Assembly: GCA_965662685.1 (NCBI GenBank)
Contig: CBFIIQ010000030.1
Coordinates: forward strand, 1-40,106
DNA from: Eutrophocola sp965662685
GTDB lineage: Bacteria; Pseudomonadota; Gammaproteobacteria; Pseudomonadales; Pseudohongiellaceae
Direction: 5' to 3'
Length of the DNA stretch: 40,106 nt
In this document: piece by piece, positions 1 to 9,500 of the stretch
How positions within the stretch are numbered: position 1 is the stretch's first letter
Layout of the letters: the number at the start of each line of letters is the position of its first letter
Program-made: the position numbers and the translations under genes
Notes under the pieces: generated by a model
Told to the model about the DNA's origin: nothing
Database searches by the model: none
The model's input: only the letters and a program-made list of their open reading frames with translations

Positions 1-132
1 TGGAGTCCTGCATTATGCTAGTTCGCTTTCGATAGTCCGCTAAACCATGAAATAAATCCGATTGGCGACAGTCAATTTTTATCAATTATAAATTCTGGTT
101 AACAAAATAATAATCACAATAAAGGATCATTT
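1..132. other. lldP upstream region
   Basis: Non-coding stretch before the lactate permease. A ribosome-binding site AAAGGA lies at about 121-126, seven bases before the ATG. The region around 74-93 is AT-rich and holds a TATAAA-like hexamer, but no convincing -35 partner at proper spacing, so I do not call a promoter. No coding signal or hairpin is evident. Confidence 0.4.
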
Positions 133-2100
133 ATGTCCAACGGTATTCTGGCGCTTTTATCTCTTTTGCCTATCATTTCTGTGGCAGTCTTTCTGGTTAT
201 GCTGCGCTGGCCTGCAAGTCGTGCTATGCCTATTTCCTATGTGGTGGCCGCATTGCTTTCGCTGTTCGTCTGGCAGATCCCCTTTGTCAAGGTCATGGCC
301 GCCTCGGTGAATGGGCTTATTGATGCGATTGAACTGATCTATATTATTTTTGGAGCTATCCTGCTGCTGAACACCTTGCAGGAAAGTGGAGCGATACAGA
401 GTATTCGAAAAGGCTTTTCTGACATAACACCGGATCGCAGAATCCAGGTCATTATTATTGCCTGGTTATTTGGTTCTTTTATTGAGGGCTCCGCCGGCTT
501 CGGGACACCTGCAGCAGTTGCAGTTCCGCTGATGGTAGGTCTGGGCTTTCCCGCTATGGCTGCGGTTGTTTCCGGCATGATTATCCAGAGCACACCGGTA
601 TCCTTCGGTGCCTTGGGTACTCCCATGCTCACTGGTGTCTTTACTGGTCTTGCAGATGATGAGGCAGTGATGGCCTATGCCAGTCAGCTTGGTATGGATC
701 ACCTGGAACTGGTTTCCTTTATCGCCGCCAAAGTGGCGCTACTTCATGCTATTGCCGGCACCTTCATTCCATTAATTCTGGTTTGTGTCATGACCCAGTT
801 TTTCGGAAAAAACAAATCCTTTATCGAAGGCATGAAGATCTGGAAGTTCGCGATCTTTGCGGCTTTCTCCATGACTATTCCCTATGTTCTGGTAGCGCGT
901 TATCTGGGTCCGGAATTCCCTTCGCTATTTGGCGGTCTGATCGGCCTTGCTATTGTCGTAACTGCGGCGCGCAAAGGTTTCCTGATGCCTGGAGAGGATG
1001 AGATTTGGGTATTTCCCGAGCGCAGTGAGTGGGACTCACTCTGGATTGGTCGTTTCGAAATGGAAGAAAAGCAGTTTGCGGGACCAGGTATGAGTCTTGC
1101 CAGAGCTTGGATGCCCTACATCATCGTTGCCGGTTTGTTGATACTTACACGTTTACCGCAGTTGCCTTTACTGGATATGCTGCGCGGCAGTTTAGCCACA
1201 TTTACTATCAGTAATATTTTCGGCACATCCATTGGTCAGTCCGTGCAACCTTTTTATTCTCCGGCGGCACTGTTCATTACCGTTTCTATAATTACCTATT
1301 TTCTGCATGGAATGGACGGACGATCCTATGTTAATGCCTGGAAAACTTCTGCTAAAACCATGCTTTCAGCTGGGGCCGCACTGGTGTTTACGGTACCGAT
1401 GGTTCAGGTTTTTCTGAATTCAGATGGAGGTAGTGCCGGCTATCAGCAGATGCCAATTGAATTAGCCGAAGGCGTTGCTGCCCTGGCAGGTGATGCCTGG
1501 CCGTTTTTCTCTACATTCATTGGCGGCATGGGGGCCTTTGTCGCCGGCAGCAATACCATCAGTAATATGATGTTTTCATTATTCCAGTTTGGNNNNNNNN
1601 NNNNNNNNNNNNNNNNNNNNNNNNNNNNNNNNNNNNNNNNNNNNNNNNNNNNNNNNNNNNNNNNNNNNNNNNNNNNNNNNNNNNNNNNNNNNTTCATTGG
1701 CGGCATGGGGGCCTTTGTCGCCGGCAGCAATACCATCAGTAATATGATGTTTTCATTATTCCAGTTTGGTGTCGGCGAACGTATTGGTGCTGATCCTACC
1801 TGGATCGTTGCCTTGCAGGCAGTAGGAGGCGCCGCCGGAAATGTTATCTGTGTACATAATGTAGTTGCTGCATCCGCGGTAGTAGGCCTGATAGGCAGGG
1901 AAGGTGAAGTGATTCGGAAAACCCTGATGGTATTTGTCTACTATGCCCTGTTTACAGGCGCAATCGGTTACGGCATTGTCGCCACCGCAAAAGGCAGTAT
2001 GTTCAATGTTGGTTATATCCTGGCAGGGTTGATAGTGCTTTGCGCTATAGCGATCATTACCAGATATGGTACTGGTAAAGATTCAGCTGTGACAAATTAA
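133..2100 (+). CDS. lldP: L-lactate permease (LldP family), interrupted by assembly gap
   Basis: Inner-membrane proton symporter for lactate/glycolate. The protein is almost entirely hydrophobic with about a dozen or more membrane segments. The family block ITPDRRIQ...SFIEGSAGFGTPAA (about residues 97-125) matches the LldP signature, and the C-terminal block with GSNTISNMMFSLFQ and VCVHNVVAASAVVG-like sequence is also typical. The ORF reads 655 codons only because 100 Ns and a 77-bp duplicated segment (177 bp, a multiple of three) sit inside it. Removing them gives about 596 residues, closer to the family's usual 550-600. The start has a good SD (AAAGGA). It is followed after 25 bases by a DsbA-like gene on the same strand, probably cotranscribed. 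The family call is secure; lactate versus glycolate preference is not visible. Confidence 0.93.
   Translation: MSNGILALLSLLPIISVAVFLVMLRWPASRAMPISYVVAALLSLFVWQIPFVKVMAASVNGLIDAIELIYIIFGAILLLNTLQESGAIQSIRKGFSDITPDRRIQVIIIAWLFGSFIEGSAGFGTPAAVAVPLMVGLGFPAMAAVVSGMIIQSTPVSFGALGTPMLTGVFTGLADDEAVMAYASQLGMDHLELVSFIAAKVALLHAIAGTFIPLILVCVMTQFFGKNKSFIEGMKIWKFAIFAAFSMTIPYVLVARYLGPEFPSLFGGLIGLAIVVTAARKGFLMPGEDEIWVFPERSEWDSLWIGRFEMEEKQFAGPGMSLARAWMPYIIVAGLLILTRLPQLPLLDMLRGSLATFTISNIFGTSIGQSVQPFYSPAALFITVSIITYFLHGMDGRSYVNAWKTSAKTMLSAGAALVFTVPMVQVFLNSDGGSAGYQQMPIELAEGVAALAGDAWPFFSTFIGGMGAFVAGSNTISNMMFSLFQFXXXXXXXXXXXXXXXXXXXXXXXXXXXXXXXXXXFIGGMGAFVAGSNTISNMMFSLFQFGVGERIGADPTWIVALQAVGGAAGNVICVHNVVAASAVVGLIGREGEVIRKTLMVFVYYALFTGAIGYGIVATAKGSMFNVGYILAGLIVLCAIAIITRYGTGKDSAVTN
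1516..1769. repeat. Exact 77-bp direct duplication flanking a 100-N scaffold gap
   Basis: Bases 1516-1592 and 1693-1769 are identical over 77 nt and border exactly 100 Ns (1593-1692). The duplicate encodes the same lldP stretch (FIGGMGAFVAGSNTIS...), so it is not a protein repeat. Two contig ends overlapping by exactly 77 bases fit a de Bruijn assembler run at k=77, with a default-size gap inserted. The real gene most likely has a single copy and no gap. Confidence 0.9.
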
Positions 2101-2125
2101 ATTCTCATTGGAAAATCAGGAAATC

Positions 2126-2824
2126 ATGTCAAAGAAAGAAGAAAGGCAAAAGATAAAAGAAGAAAAGCAGGCGGCTGCAAAGCGTAAGGAAAAAGTTACT
2201 GCGCTTATTGTTAAGGCTGCCATCGTTATTCTGGTACCCCTGGCATTATTTGTGTTTTATCAGGGCTTGTTTACCGGGCCGCCATCGTTGCCGCCGGATT
2301 TAATCGGTGAGTCTGATCACGTCAAGGGGGCTGCCGATTCTGATGTGGTGATAACCATGTACGCTGATTTCGAATGTCCTGCCTGCATGACCGAATTCCA
2401 GCTGCTTGTGCGAACCTGGCCCAGAATCAGGGATGATGCAAAACTGGTATTCAGGCATTTTCCCCTTGATACTCATCGTTTCTCGTTTCAGGCAAGCCGT
2501 TATGCGGAGGCTGCGGGAAGGCAGGGGCGTTTCTGGGAAATGCATGATCTGCTTTTTGCCAACCAGCAGGCCTGGAGTCCAATGAATGATCCTGCGCCGT
2601 TATTTGAAGAATATGCGGTACAGCTGGGTCTTGATATTGAACAGTTACGTGCAGATATTGAATTGCCTGAAGTGCGGGCCAAGATCGTCGCTGATCAGCA
2701 AGGGGGCATCCGTGCTGGTGTTCGCTCAACACCTTCGCTATTTATCAATGGCCGTCTGGTGGGGAATCCTCAAAGTTCGGCGGCATTGATTGCGTTGGTG
2801 AATGAAGCCAGGACCTCAGGCTAA
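2126..2824 (+). CDS. Membrane-anchored DsbA-like thioredoxin-fold protein
   Basis: 232 residues from the ATG at 2126, which follows AGGAA at 2118-2122. An in-frame TTG at 2108 would add six residues but has no better SD. The N-terminus is a highly charged Lys/Glu segment (1-23), then one membrane helix (about 25-47), then a periplasmic thioredoxin domain of the DsbA/Thioredoxin_4 type. The redox motif is C84-P-A-C87 within ADFECPAC, and the cis-proline loop is STPSLFING near residue 205. This family carries out thiol oxidation or isomerisation in the periplasm. It lies 25 bases after lldP on the same strand; I see no functional reason for the pairing. Its end is 20 bases from the convergent transglycosylase gene. 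Exact substrate unknown. Confidence 0.85.
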   Translation: MSKKEERQKIKEEKQAAAKRKEKVTALIVKAAIVILVPLALFVFYQGLFTGPPSLPPDLIGESDHVKGAADSDVVITMYADFECPACMTEFQLLVRTWPRIRDDAKLVFRHFPLDTHRFSFQASRYAEAAGRQGRFWEMHDLLFANQQAWSPMNDPAPLFEEYAVQLGLDIEQLRADIELPEVRAKIVADQQGGIRAGVRSTPSLFINGRLVGNPQSSAALIALVNEARTSG

Positions 2825-2844
2825 ATTCGAGGACCATAATTAAG

Positions 2845-4047
2845 CTAGTACGTTCTTATGGCCTCAAGCAGTTCAGAGTTAGCGTAACCATCGGTGGGAA
2901 TTTCAGCTTTTTCCTGAAAGGCGCGTACTGCAGCTCTTGTTCTTGAGCCCATTATCCCGTCCGGTGTTCCGACATCTATACCCTGGGCATTCAGTAATTC
3001 CTGAAGCTCAATGACTTCGCTCCTGCTCAGCGGGCGTTCCTCGACAGAGGGCATGTGGATGATCGGGCCACCACCGACAAAGCGATCAGCAAGATGACCT
3101 ACAGAAATTGCGTAAAACGTTGAGCGGTTCCAGACCATAGTGGTGCGGAAGTTATCGTAGACCAGAAATGCCGGGCCTTGGGCTCCAGCCGGCAATACGA
3201 TGGAGCCAAGCATATCGGCATTGCCCAGCGCATTTCCATTAACGCGGCGAATTCCCAGGCTGTTCCATTGAGTGACCGTTTTTCTTACACCGGTACCGGT
3301 CTGAGTGAAGTCAAAACCATCAGGTAAAATCACTTCACGTCCCCAGCGTTCATCACTCTGCCAGCCGTTCTGCGAAAGGTAATTGGCGGCCGATGCAAAC
3401 ACATCGGGGACGCTGTTCCAAATATCAACACGACCATCGCCATCTCCATCGCGTGCATAGGCATAGAAGGTCGATGGCATAAATTGACACTGGCCCATGG
3501 CGCCAGCCCAGGAACCTGACATTTGTTCTACAGGAATATGGCCTTCCTCGATAATGCGTAGTGCAGTTAATAATTCGCTGCGGAAAAAGTCGCTGCGTCG
3601 TGGGTCATAGGCAAGGGTAGCCAGCGCATTCACCACAGAAAAACCGCCAGTAAAGTCACCAAAGTTACTTTCCAGGGCCCAGAAAGACACCAGGTAATGG
3701 GGTTGAACACCATATTGTCGCTGTATTCTATCGAATAAATCCTTGTGTTCTATCAGTAAACTCTTCCCTCGATCGATGCGTGCATCGCTGAGACGGTTTC
3801 GCATATAGTCGGCAAAAGTCTGGACAAATTCCGGTTGGCTTTTGTCCAGTTCCAGAACGCGTGGAATGGGTTCTTCAACCAATGCGAATGCAGCATCCAG
3901 GATTTCTTCGCTTATTCCCAGACCAAGAGCTTCGCTGCGTAATTCCTCCAGCCATTCATCGAAGGATTGTTCCTGTGCCATAGAAACACTGGCACTAAAA
4001 AACAAAGAGACGAATAGAAGGCCGAGAAATGATTGGTTTTTTTTCAT
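2845..4047 (-). CDS. Lytic murein transglycosylase, MltB family, with C-terminal peptidoglycan-binding domain
   Basis: Periplasmic enzyme that cleaves the MurNAc-GlcNAc bond of peptidoglycan, forming 1,6-anhydro ends. 400 residues: a Sec signal peptide (about 1-24, cleavage after SMA), an SLT_2/MltB catalytic domain (about 27-325) with the general acid/base glutamate at E126 in WALESNFGDF, and a PG_binding_1 domain at about 338-398 (ELQELLNAQGIDVG, DGIMGSRTRAAVRAFQ). There is no lipobox cysteine, so unlike E. coli MltB it is predicted to be soluble. SD AAAGGA lies upstream of the ATG. It lies 101 bases downstream of baeR on the same strand; envelope-stress control by BaeSR is possible but only inferred. 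Confidence 0.92.
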   Translation of the reverse strand: MKKNQSFLGLLFVSLFFSASVSMAQEQSFDEWLEELRSEALGLGISEEILDAAFALVEEPIPRVLELDKSQPEFVQTFADYMRNRLSDARIDRGKSLLIEHKDLFDRIQRQYGVQPHYLVSFWALESNFGDFTGGFSVVNALATLAYDPRRSDFFRSELLTALRIIEEGHIPVEQMSGSWAGAMGQCQFMPSTFYAYARDGDGDGRVDIWNSVPDVFASAANYLSQNGWQSDERWGREVILPDGFDFTQTGTGVRKTVTQWNSLGIRRVNGNALGNADMLGSIVLPAGAQGPAFLVYDNFRTTMVWNRSTFYAISVGHLADRFVGGGPIIHMPSVEERPLSRSEVIELQELLNAQGIDVGTPDGIMGSRTRAAVRAFQEKAEIPTDGYANSELLEAIRTY

Positions 4048-4148
4048 GCAGGGTTTTCCTTTAAAGCGCTAACGCTAATTTGATGCCGAGATATGATTTA
4101 TTGATACAAACACAATGACATCTGTAATCGCTTTTGATTATTTCCTTT

Positions 4149-4820
4149 TTACAGCCACTCGAATTTATAACCCACAGCATAGAGAGAATGAATCAATTCT
4201 ACATCGGGTAGTACATCGGCAATTTTCTTACGCAGCTTCTTTATATGGCTATCAATGGTTCTGTCACTGACTACTCTGCCATCATTATAGATTTTATCAA
4301 CCAGAACACTGCGGGAAAAAATTCTGCCAGGTTGGTCGGACAAGACCTTGAGTAACTGAAACTCCACAGCCGTCAGGTCAAGATTCTGACCATTCACTGA
4401 TGCCTTGTAAGTCTCGGTGTCCAGTACCAGACCCTTGTCAGAAAGGCTTTCTGTATTATCTGTGCGTCGTAATACGGCCTTTACCCGGGCAACAACCTCT
4501 CTTGGGCTAAATGGTTTGCAGATATAGTCATCAGCACCCAGTTCAAGACCAAGCAGGCGGTCAATTTCTTCAACCTTGGCCGTTATCATGATTATCGGCA
4601 GTGAAGAACTTTTTCTGACATCCTTGCAAATCTCCACACCGGTTTTGCCTGGCAACATCAAATCAAGCAGGACTATATCAGTGGTGTTTTCGGCGAGCCA
4701 TTTTTCCACCTCGGAGCCATCATGCAGGCTGTCAGTTTCAAATCCGCTTTGGCGTAAATAATCCTGAAGCAGGGAAGCGATTTTAACTTCGTCTTCGACG
4801 ATCAAAACATGCTGGCTCAT
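4149..4820 (-). CDS. baeR: Response regulator BaeR (OmpR/PhoB family)
   Basis: 223 residues. Receiver domain about 4-115, with acidic pocket E9-D10, phospho-acceptor D53 (LLDLMLPG), T80 and K102. A C-terminal OmpR-type winged-helix DNA-binding domain spans about 130-222. The stretch EEIDRLLGLELGADDYICKP (85-104) and the TVDRTIDSHIKKLR-like recognition region closely resemble E. coli BaeR, which controls envelope-stress and drug-efflux genes with BaeS. It lies downstream of the sensor kinase gene with a 120-bp gap, long enough for a separate promoter, though none is convincing. The next gene downstream is the lytic transglycosylase. Confidence 0.88.
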   Translation of the reverse strand: MSQHVLIVEDEVKIASLLQDYLRQSGFETDSLHDGSEVEKWLAENTTDIVLLDLMLPGKTGVEICKDVRKSSSLPIIMITAKVEEIDRLLGLELGADDYICKPFSPREVVARVKAVLRRTDNTESLSDKGLVLDTETYKASVNGQNLDLTAVEFQLLKVLSDQPGRIFSRSVLVDKIYNDGRVVSDRTIDSHIKKLRKKIADVLPDVELIHSLYAVGYKFEWL

Positions 4821-4940
4821 AATTAGTTAACCCTTGGCGCTTTATAACTCTGGACATTAATGACTAAGGTAAAGAGCTCTAGTGTAATTCGGCAGGTATC
4901 ACTGAGCAAATGAATCTTGAAGGGTGTGGTGCAGTTTGTG

Positions 4941-6389
4941 TCAGTTTTCGTGACAGGGCAGTTCTATAATCAGTTTCAGTCCGCCGAGTCTGGAATGGTC
5001 GGCTCGGATAGATCCTTCATGTGCTTCAACAATATTACTGCAGATGGCCAGACCGAGACCGGACCCTCCTTCTTTTCGGTTGCGCGAAGAATCGACGCGA
5101 TAAAGGCGATCAAACAGATGCTCCAGATTGTTATCTGTAACGCCGGGTTTTGAGTCATACCATTCTATTTTAACTTTTTTTCCTGATTGGGAAATACTGA
5201 CCACCAGTTCGCCGCCATCATCGGTATAGCGGCAAGTGTTTTGAAACAGGTTGTCAAACAGCTGAATAATCCTGTTTTCATCGCCTATAATTTGTATACG
5301 GTTATCGGAAAAGAGGGAATGTATTTTTGGTGTCAATTTTATATTGTGCTTTTCCAGCATATGTCTGTTCATATCTCGGGAAATCTCAAAGATTTCGGTC
5401 AAGTTCATTTCTTTCTTTTCGTAAATCAGTGCGCCCTGATCTGACATTGAAAGCTCATGCAGGTCATTAACCAGAGCGTTCAGGTGAACCACTTCATGGT
5501 GCAGTGAGTTAACAGTTTCAGGGTTCATGGGACGAATGCCATCCTGTAATGATTCCAGCTCTCCCTGCAGGATGGATAATGGCGTTCTCAACTCATGGGA
5601 AATATCTGCAATCCATTGCTGACGCGCCTGCCTGTTCTGGTCCAGAGTGTCTGCCAGTGAATTAAAGTCTGCAGAAAGTTGAGTGAGTTCATCAGAACCA
5701 TGCACCGGGATGCGAGAAGTATAGTCACCATTGGCAAGTCGGCGCGTGCCGTCTACCAGCTCCCTGATCGGGCGCACCATAAAAGTGGACAGCGGAAAGG
5801 CAATAAGGGCTGAGATAATGCCGAGGAAAAGGGCAAAGGTAAAAAAGGATTGTTTCTGCTGTTCTGTAAACAGTAAATCCGCTTGCTCGGATAATGTTTG
5901 CCGACTGGTAACCGCGAGAAAGCCAACAGTATCTCCTCTGACCACTATCGGGTTCAGGTTTGCAGCAGGCATGGCTTCTTCACTGCCCCAGATAATGGAC
6001 TGATCTGTGTCGAGCAGGGCAAGATAGGGACGCGCTGGACTGTATTCGGAAGTGTAGTACCAGTCGTTGGGTGAAAACCTGGCCGGTGTAGGTCGTTGAG
6101 TATCAAGGCGCGCATTAAATTCCGGGTCTACGGTGCTTTCTATGCTTTCACGAATCAGGTCACCAAACCTTCTGAAATCTTCACGAATGGGATCCCAGGA
6201 TCCGGTATGCTTGTAAAAGCTTTCCAATCCATCCAGCAGGGCGGGAACCTGTCGTTCCTCAATACGCGAAACGTATTCCAGAAACCCGCTGTCAAAGTTG
6301 TAACGTCCAATGCTGTACATGGCTACGTAGACAATTATGTGCACTGACAAAATTGCAAAAAACAGCTTGAACTTGATGCTTAATCCCAT
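4941..6389 (-). CDS. baeS: Sensor histidine kinase BaeS
   Basis: 482 residues. Membrane helix 1 at about 7-26, a periplasmic sensor region (about 27-180), helix 2 at about 182-203, HAMP about 204-256, then a HisKA domain with the phospho-acceptor H265 in ADISHELRTPLSI and an HATPase_c domain with N-box (DNLFQNTCRY) and G2 box (GGSGLGLAI). HAMP to kinase resembles E. coli BaeS closely (for example the NDLHELSMSDQGALIYEK region, 336-353), so I assign the pair to BaeSR. The periplasmic domain is more divergent and somewhat long, so the stimulus may differ. It is transcribed divergently from lhr across a 179-bp gap. Confidence 0.88.
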   Translation of the reverse strand: MGLSIKFKLFFAILSVHIIVYVAMYSIGRYNFDSGFLEYVSRIEERQVPALLDGLESFYKHTGSWDPIREDFRRFGDLIRESIESTVDPEFNARLDTQRPTPARFSPNDWYYTSEYSPARPYLALLDTDQSIIWGSEEAMPAANLNPIVVRGDTVGFLAVTSRQTLSEQADLLFTEQQKQSFFTFALFLGIISALIAFPLSTFMVRPIRELVDGTRRLANGDYTSRIPVHGSDELTQLSADFNSLADTLDQNRQARQQWIADISHELRTPLSILQGELESLQDGIRPMNPETVNSLHHEVVHLNALVNDLHELSMSDQGALIYEKKEMNLTEIFEISRDMNRHMLEKHNIKLTPKIHSLFSDNRIQIIGDENRIIQLFDNLFQNTCRYTDDGGELVVSISQSGKKVKIEWYDSKPGVTDNNLEHLFDRLYRVDSSRNRKEGGSGLGLAICSNIVEAHEGSIRADHSRLGGLKLIIELPCHEN

Positions 6390-6568
6390 AGGTCGAATTG
6401 GTGTAATTTATGTTGTAAGTTGGCTTATTAGCTAATTAAAAGGCTGTTGCCAATATGGTCAGTATTTAATGAACAGGCTACTATACAAGGTATCCACAAG
6501 TGAAGGATGTAATTTTCCCGGAATGCCTTTTACATTTCATATTTTTTGCACATTAGCTGGCTTTCGCT

Positions 6569-9500
6569 ATGGTTTTTAACGCCTTCCATCCCCTGACCCG
6601 GAGCTGGTTTGAGGAGACGCTGGGGCAGCCAACCGCGACCCAGAAAGAAGCCTGGCCGTCTATACAACAGGGCCGAAATACACTTATTGCAGCGCCAACC
6701 GGGAGCGGTAAAACGCTGGCGGCATTCTATGTATCGATTGATCGCCTGGTGCAAAAGGCGCTGAACAATGAGCTGGAAAGCAGTACCCGGATTATATATG
6801 TGTCTCCCCTCAAGGCCCTGAGTAATGATATCCAGCGAAATCTGCAGGAGCCGCTAGCCGGTATTTGCCAGAAGCTGGAGGCCCAGGGGTATCCCGCTAT
6901 TAATATAAAAGTTGCCGTTCGCACCGGTGATACTTCCCAGTATGAACGCCAGCAGATGCTCAGGCATCCCCCGCATATTCTGGTTACCACGCCGGAATCC
7001 CTGTACCTGCTGCTTACCAGTAAAGGCGGGCGAGCGTTACTGCGTGATGCCGACACCCTGATTGTCGATGAAATCCATGCCATGCTTGGTGATAAGCGCG
7101 GAGCGCATTTGTCACTGTCGGTGGAGCGACTGGAGCAGCTGGTTGGCAGTCCCTTACAGCGCATTGGTTTGTCTGCTACCCAGAAACCCATTACCGAAGT
7201 GGCGAAATATCTGGTGGGCAAACACAATGTCGGCAGTGACGGCACGGACTGTGTCATTATCGATGGTGGCCATAAAAAATCCCTGGATTTAACGCTGGAG
7301 GTCCCCCAATCGCCCCTGACCGCTCTTATGAGCAACGAGGTATGGGAGGAATTGTATGAGCGCCTGGTAGAGTTGGTAGGCAGCCATAAGACCACTCTTA
7401 TCTTTGTTAATACGCGCCGACTTGCTGAACGACTTGCACTGTCGCTGGGCGAACGCATCGGCGAAGAGTTCATCAGTTCTCACCATGGCAGTATGAGCAA
7501 GGACCATCGTCACCAGGCTGAACAACGCTTGAAAAATGGACAGCTTCGGGTTCTGGTGGCCACCGCCTCCATGGAGTTGGGGATCGATATCGGCTCGGTA
7601 AATCTGGTAGTACAGTTTTCTTCTCCAAAAAGTATTTCTGCTTTCCTGCAGAGGGTGGGGCGCAGTGGTCACCAGGTAGGGGGCATTCCGAAAGGGGTTT
7701 TGTTTCCATTGACCCGTGATGATCTGGTTGAGTGCACGGCCTTGCTGGATAGTGTAAGGCGCGGTGAACTTGATCAGTTATGCATTCCCGAAAAGCCCCT
7801 GGATATCCTGTCCCAACATATTGTTGCAGAAACTGCCTCGTGTGAAGATGAGGAAGCGGGTCTGGAACTGGATGCCCTATTTGAATTATTCAGCCGCGCC
7901 TGGTCTTATCGGGATTTGAGTCGTGAGGAATTTGACCAGATAGTACAAATGCTGGGAGATGGTTATACCAGCAGGCGCGGGCGCAGCGGCGCCCTGCTGC
8001 ATGTGGACCGTATTAACGGCAAGGTCAGACCGCGAAAGTCGGCCAGACTAACCGCGCTGACCAACGGTGGCGCCATCCCTGACATGTTTGAATACCAGGT
8101 GGTGCTGGATCCGGAAGACACGATTGTCGGCAGCCTGAACGAGGACTTTGCGCTGGAGTCGCTGCCGGGAGATATTTTTACTCTTGGTCATCACAGTTGG
8201 CGCATGCTGCGAATAGACGGACTCAAGATACGGGTTGCCGATGCCAGTGGTCAGCCGCCAACTGTTCCATTCTGGTTTGGTGAGGGCGGCGGACGCAGCC
8301 GTGAATTGTCAGAATCGGTATCCCGTTTGAGAATAACATTGCGAGAATTACTCAATGAGTCAGTACCCCTGGCTGTTAATTTTCTGGTCAAGGATATCGG
8401 TCTGCAGTTTTCTGCGGCACAGCAGATCGTGGATTACCTCAAGGCAGGAAGCGATGCGCTCAATGTAATGCCAAGCCGTGAGGCTATCGTAATGGAGCGG
8501 TTTTTCGATGAAGTAGGCGATATGCACCTGGTAATTCACTCGCCATTTGGCAGTCGTATGAACCGGGCATGGGGGCTGGCATTACGTAAACGTTTTTGCC
8601 GCAGTTTTAATTTTGAATTACAGGCTGCCGCCAATGAGGACAGTATTGTGATCTCACTGGGTCCGGTGCACAGCTTTGAGGTAGCAGATGTATTTCATTA
8701 TCTGAAAGCGGCGACAGTAAAAGAGGTGCTGATCCAGGCGCTACTTGATGCGCCGATGTTTGAGTCGCGCTGGCGCTGGAATGCCACCCGTTCACTGGCA
8801 ATCCAGAGAAATCGTAATGGCAGCAGGGTACCGCCGCAATTTCAACGCATGAATGCAGAGGACCTGATTGCCCAGGTATTTCCAGATCAGCTTGCCTGCC
8901 AGGAAAATCTGACAGGCAAGCGTGATGTGCCAGATCATCCGCTGGTGCAGCAAACTATCCATGACTGCCTGACTGAAGCCATGGATCTGGATGAACTGTT
9001 AGCCCTGTTGCAGTCAATTGAAGCCAATGAGCTTGAACTGGTGGCCAGGGATTTGCGTGAGCCTTCTCCATTCGCCCAGGAAATAATCAATGCCCGGCCC
9101 TATGCCTTTCTTGATGATGCACCATTTGAGGAAAGGCGTACCAATGCCATTCGCAACCGTAGCTGGCTTGATCCAGCTGAAACAGACGATTACAGCAATC
9201 TGGATGCGGAAGCAATAAAACGGGTCAGGGAGGAAGCCTGGCCCTGGATTCGTTCAGCTGATGAATTACATGATGCATTACTGGTGCTTGGTTTTATCAC
9301 GGATTCGGAGATGATAACGGGACCGGATGGCGAGAATTACCGTGTTTACCTGGAACCTTTGTTGCAGACCGGCCGGGTCACACTGGCTTGTCACGGGGAA
9401 ACGCGTTTATGGATTGCCGTTGAAAGAATTGACTGGTTCAAGATGCTGGCATTACCAATGAATTTTGACCCGATAGTTGATGTACCGGAAATTGTTGCAG

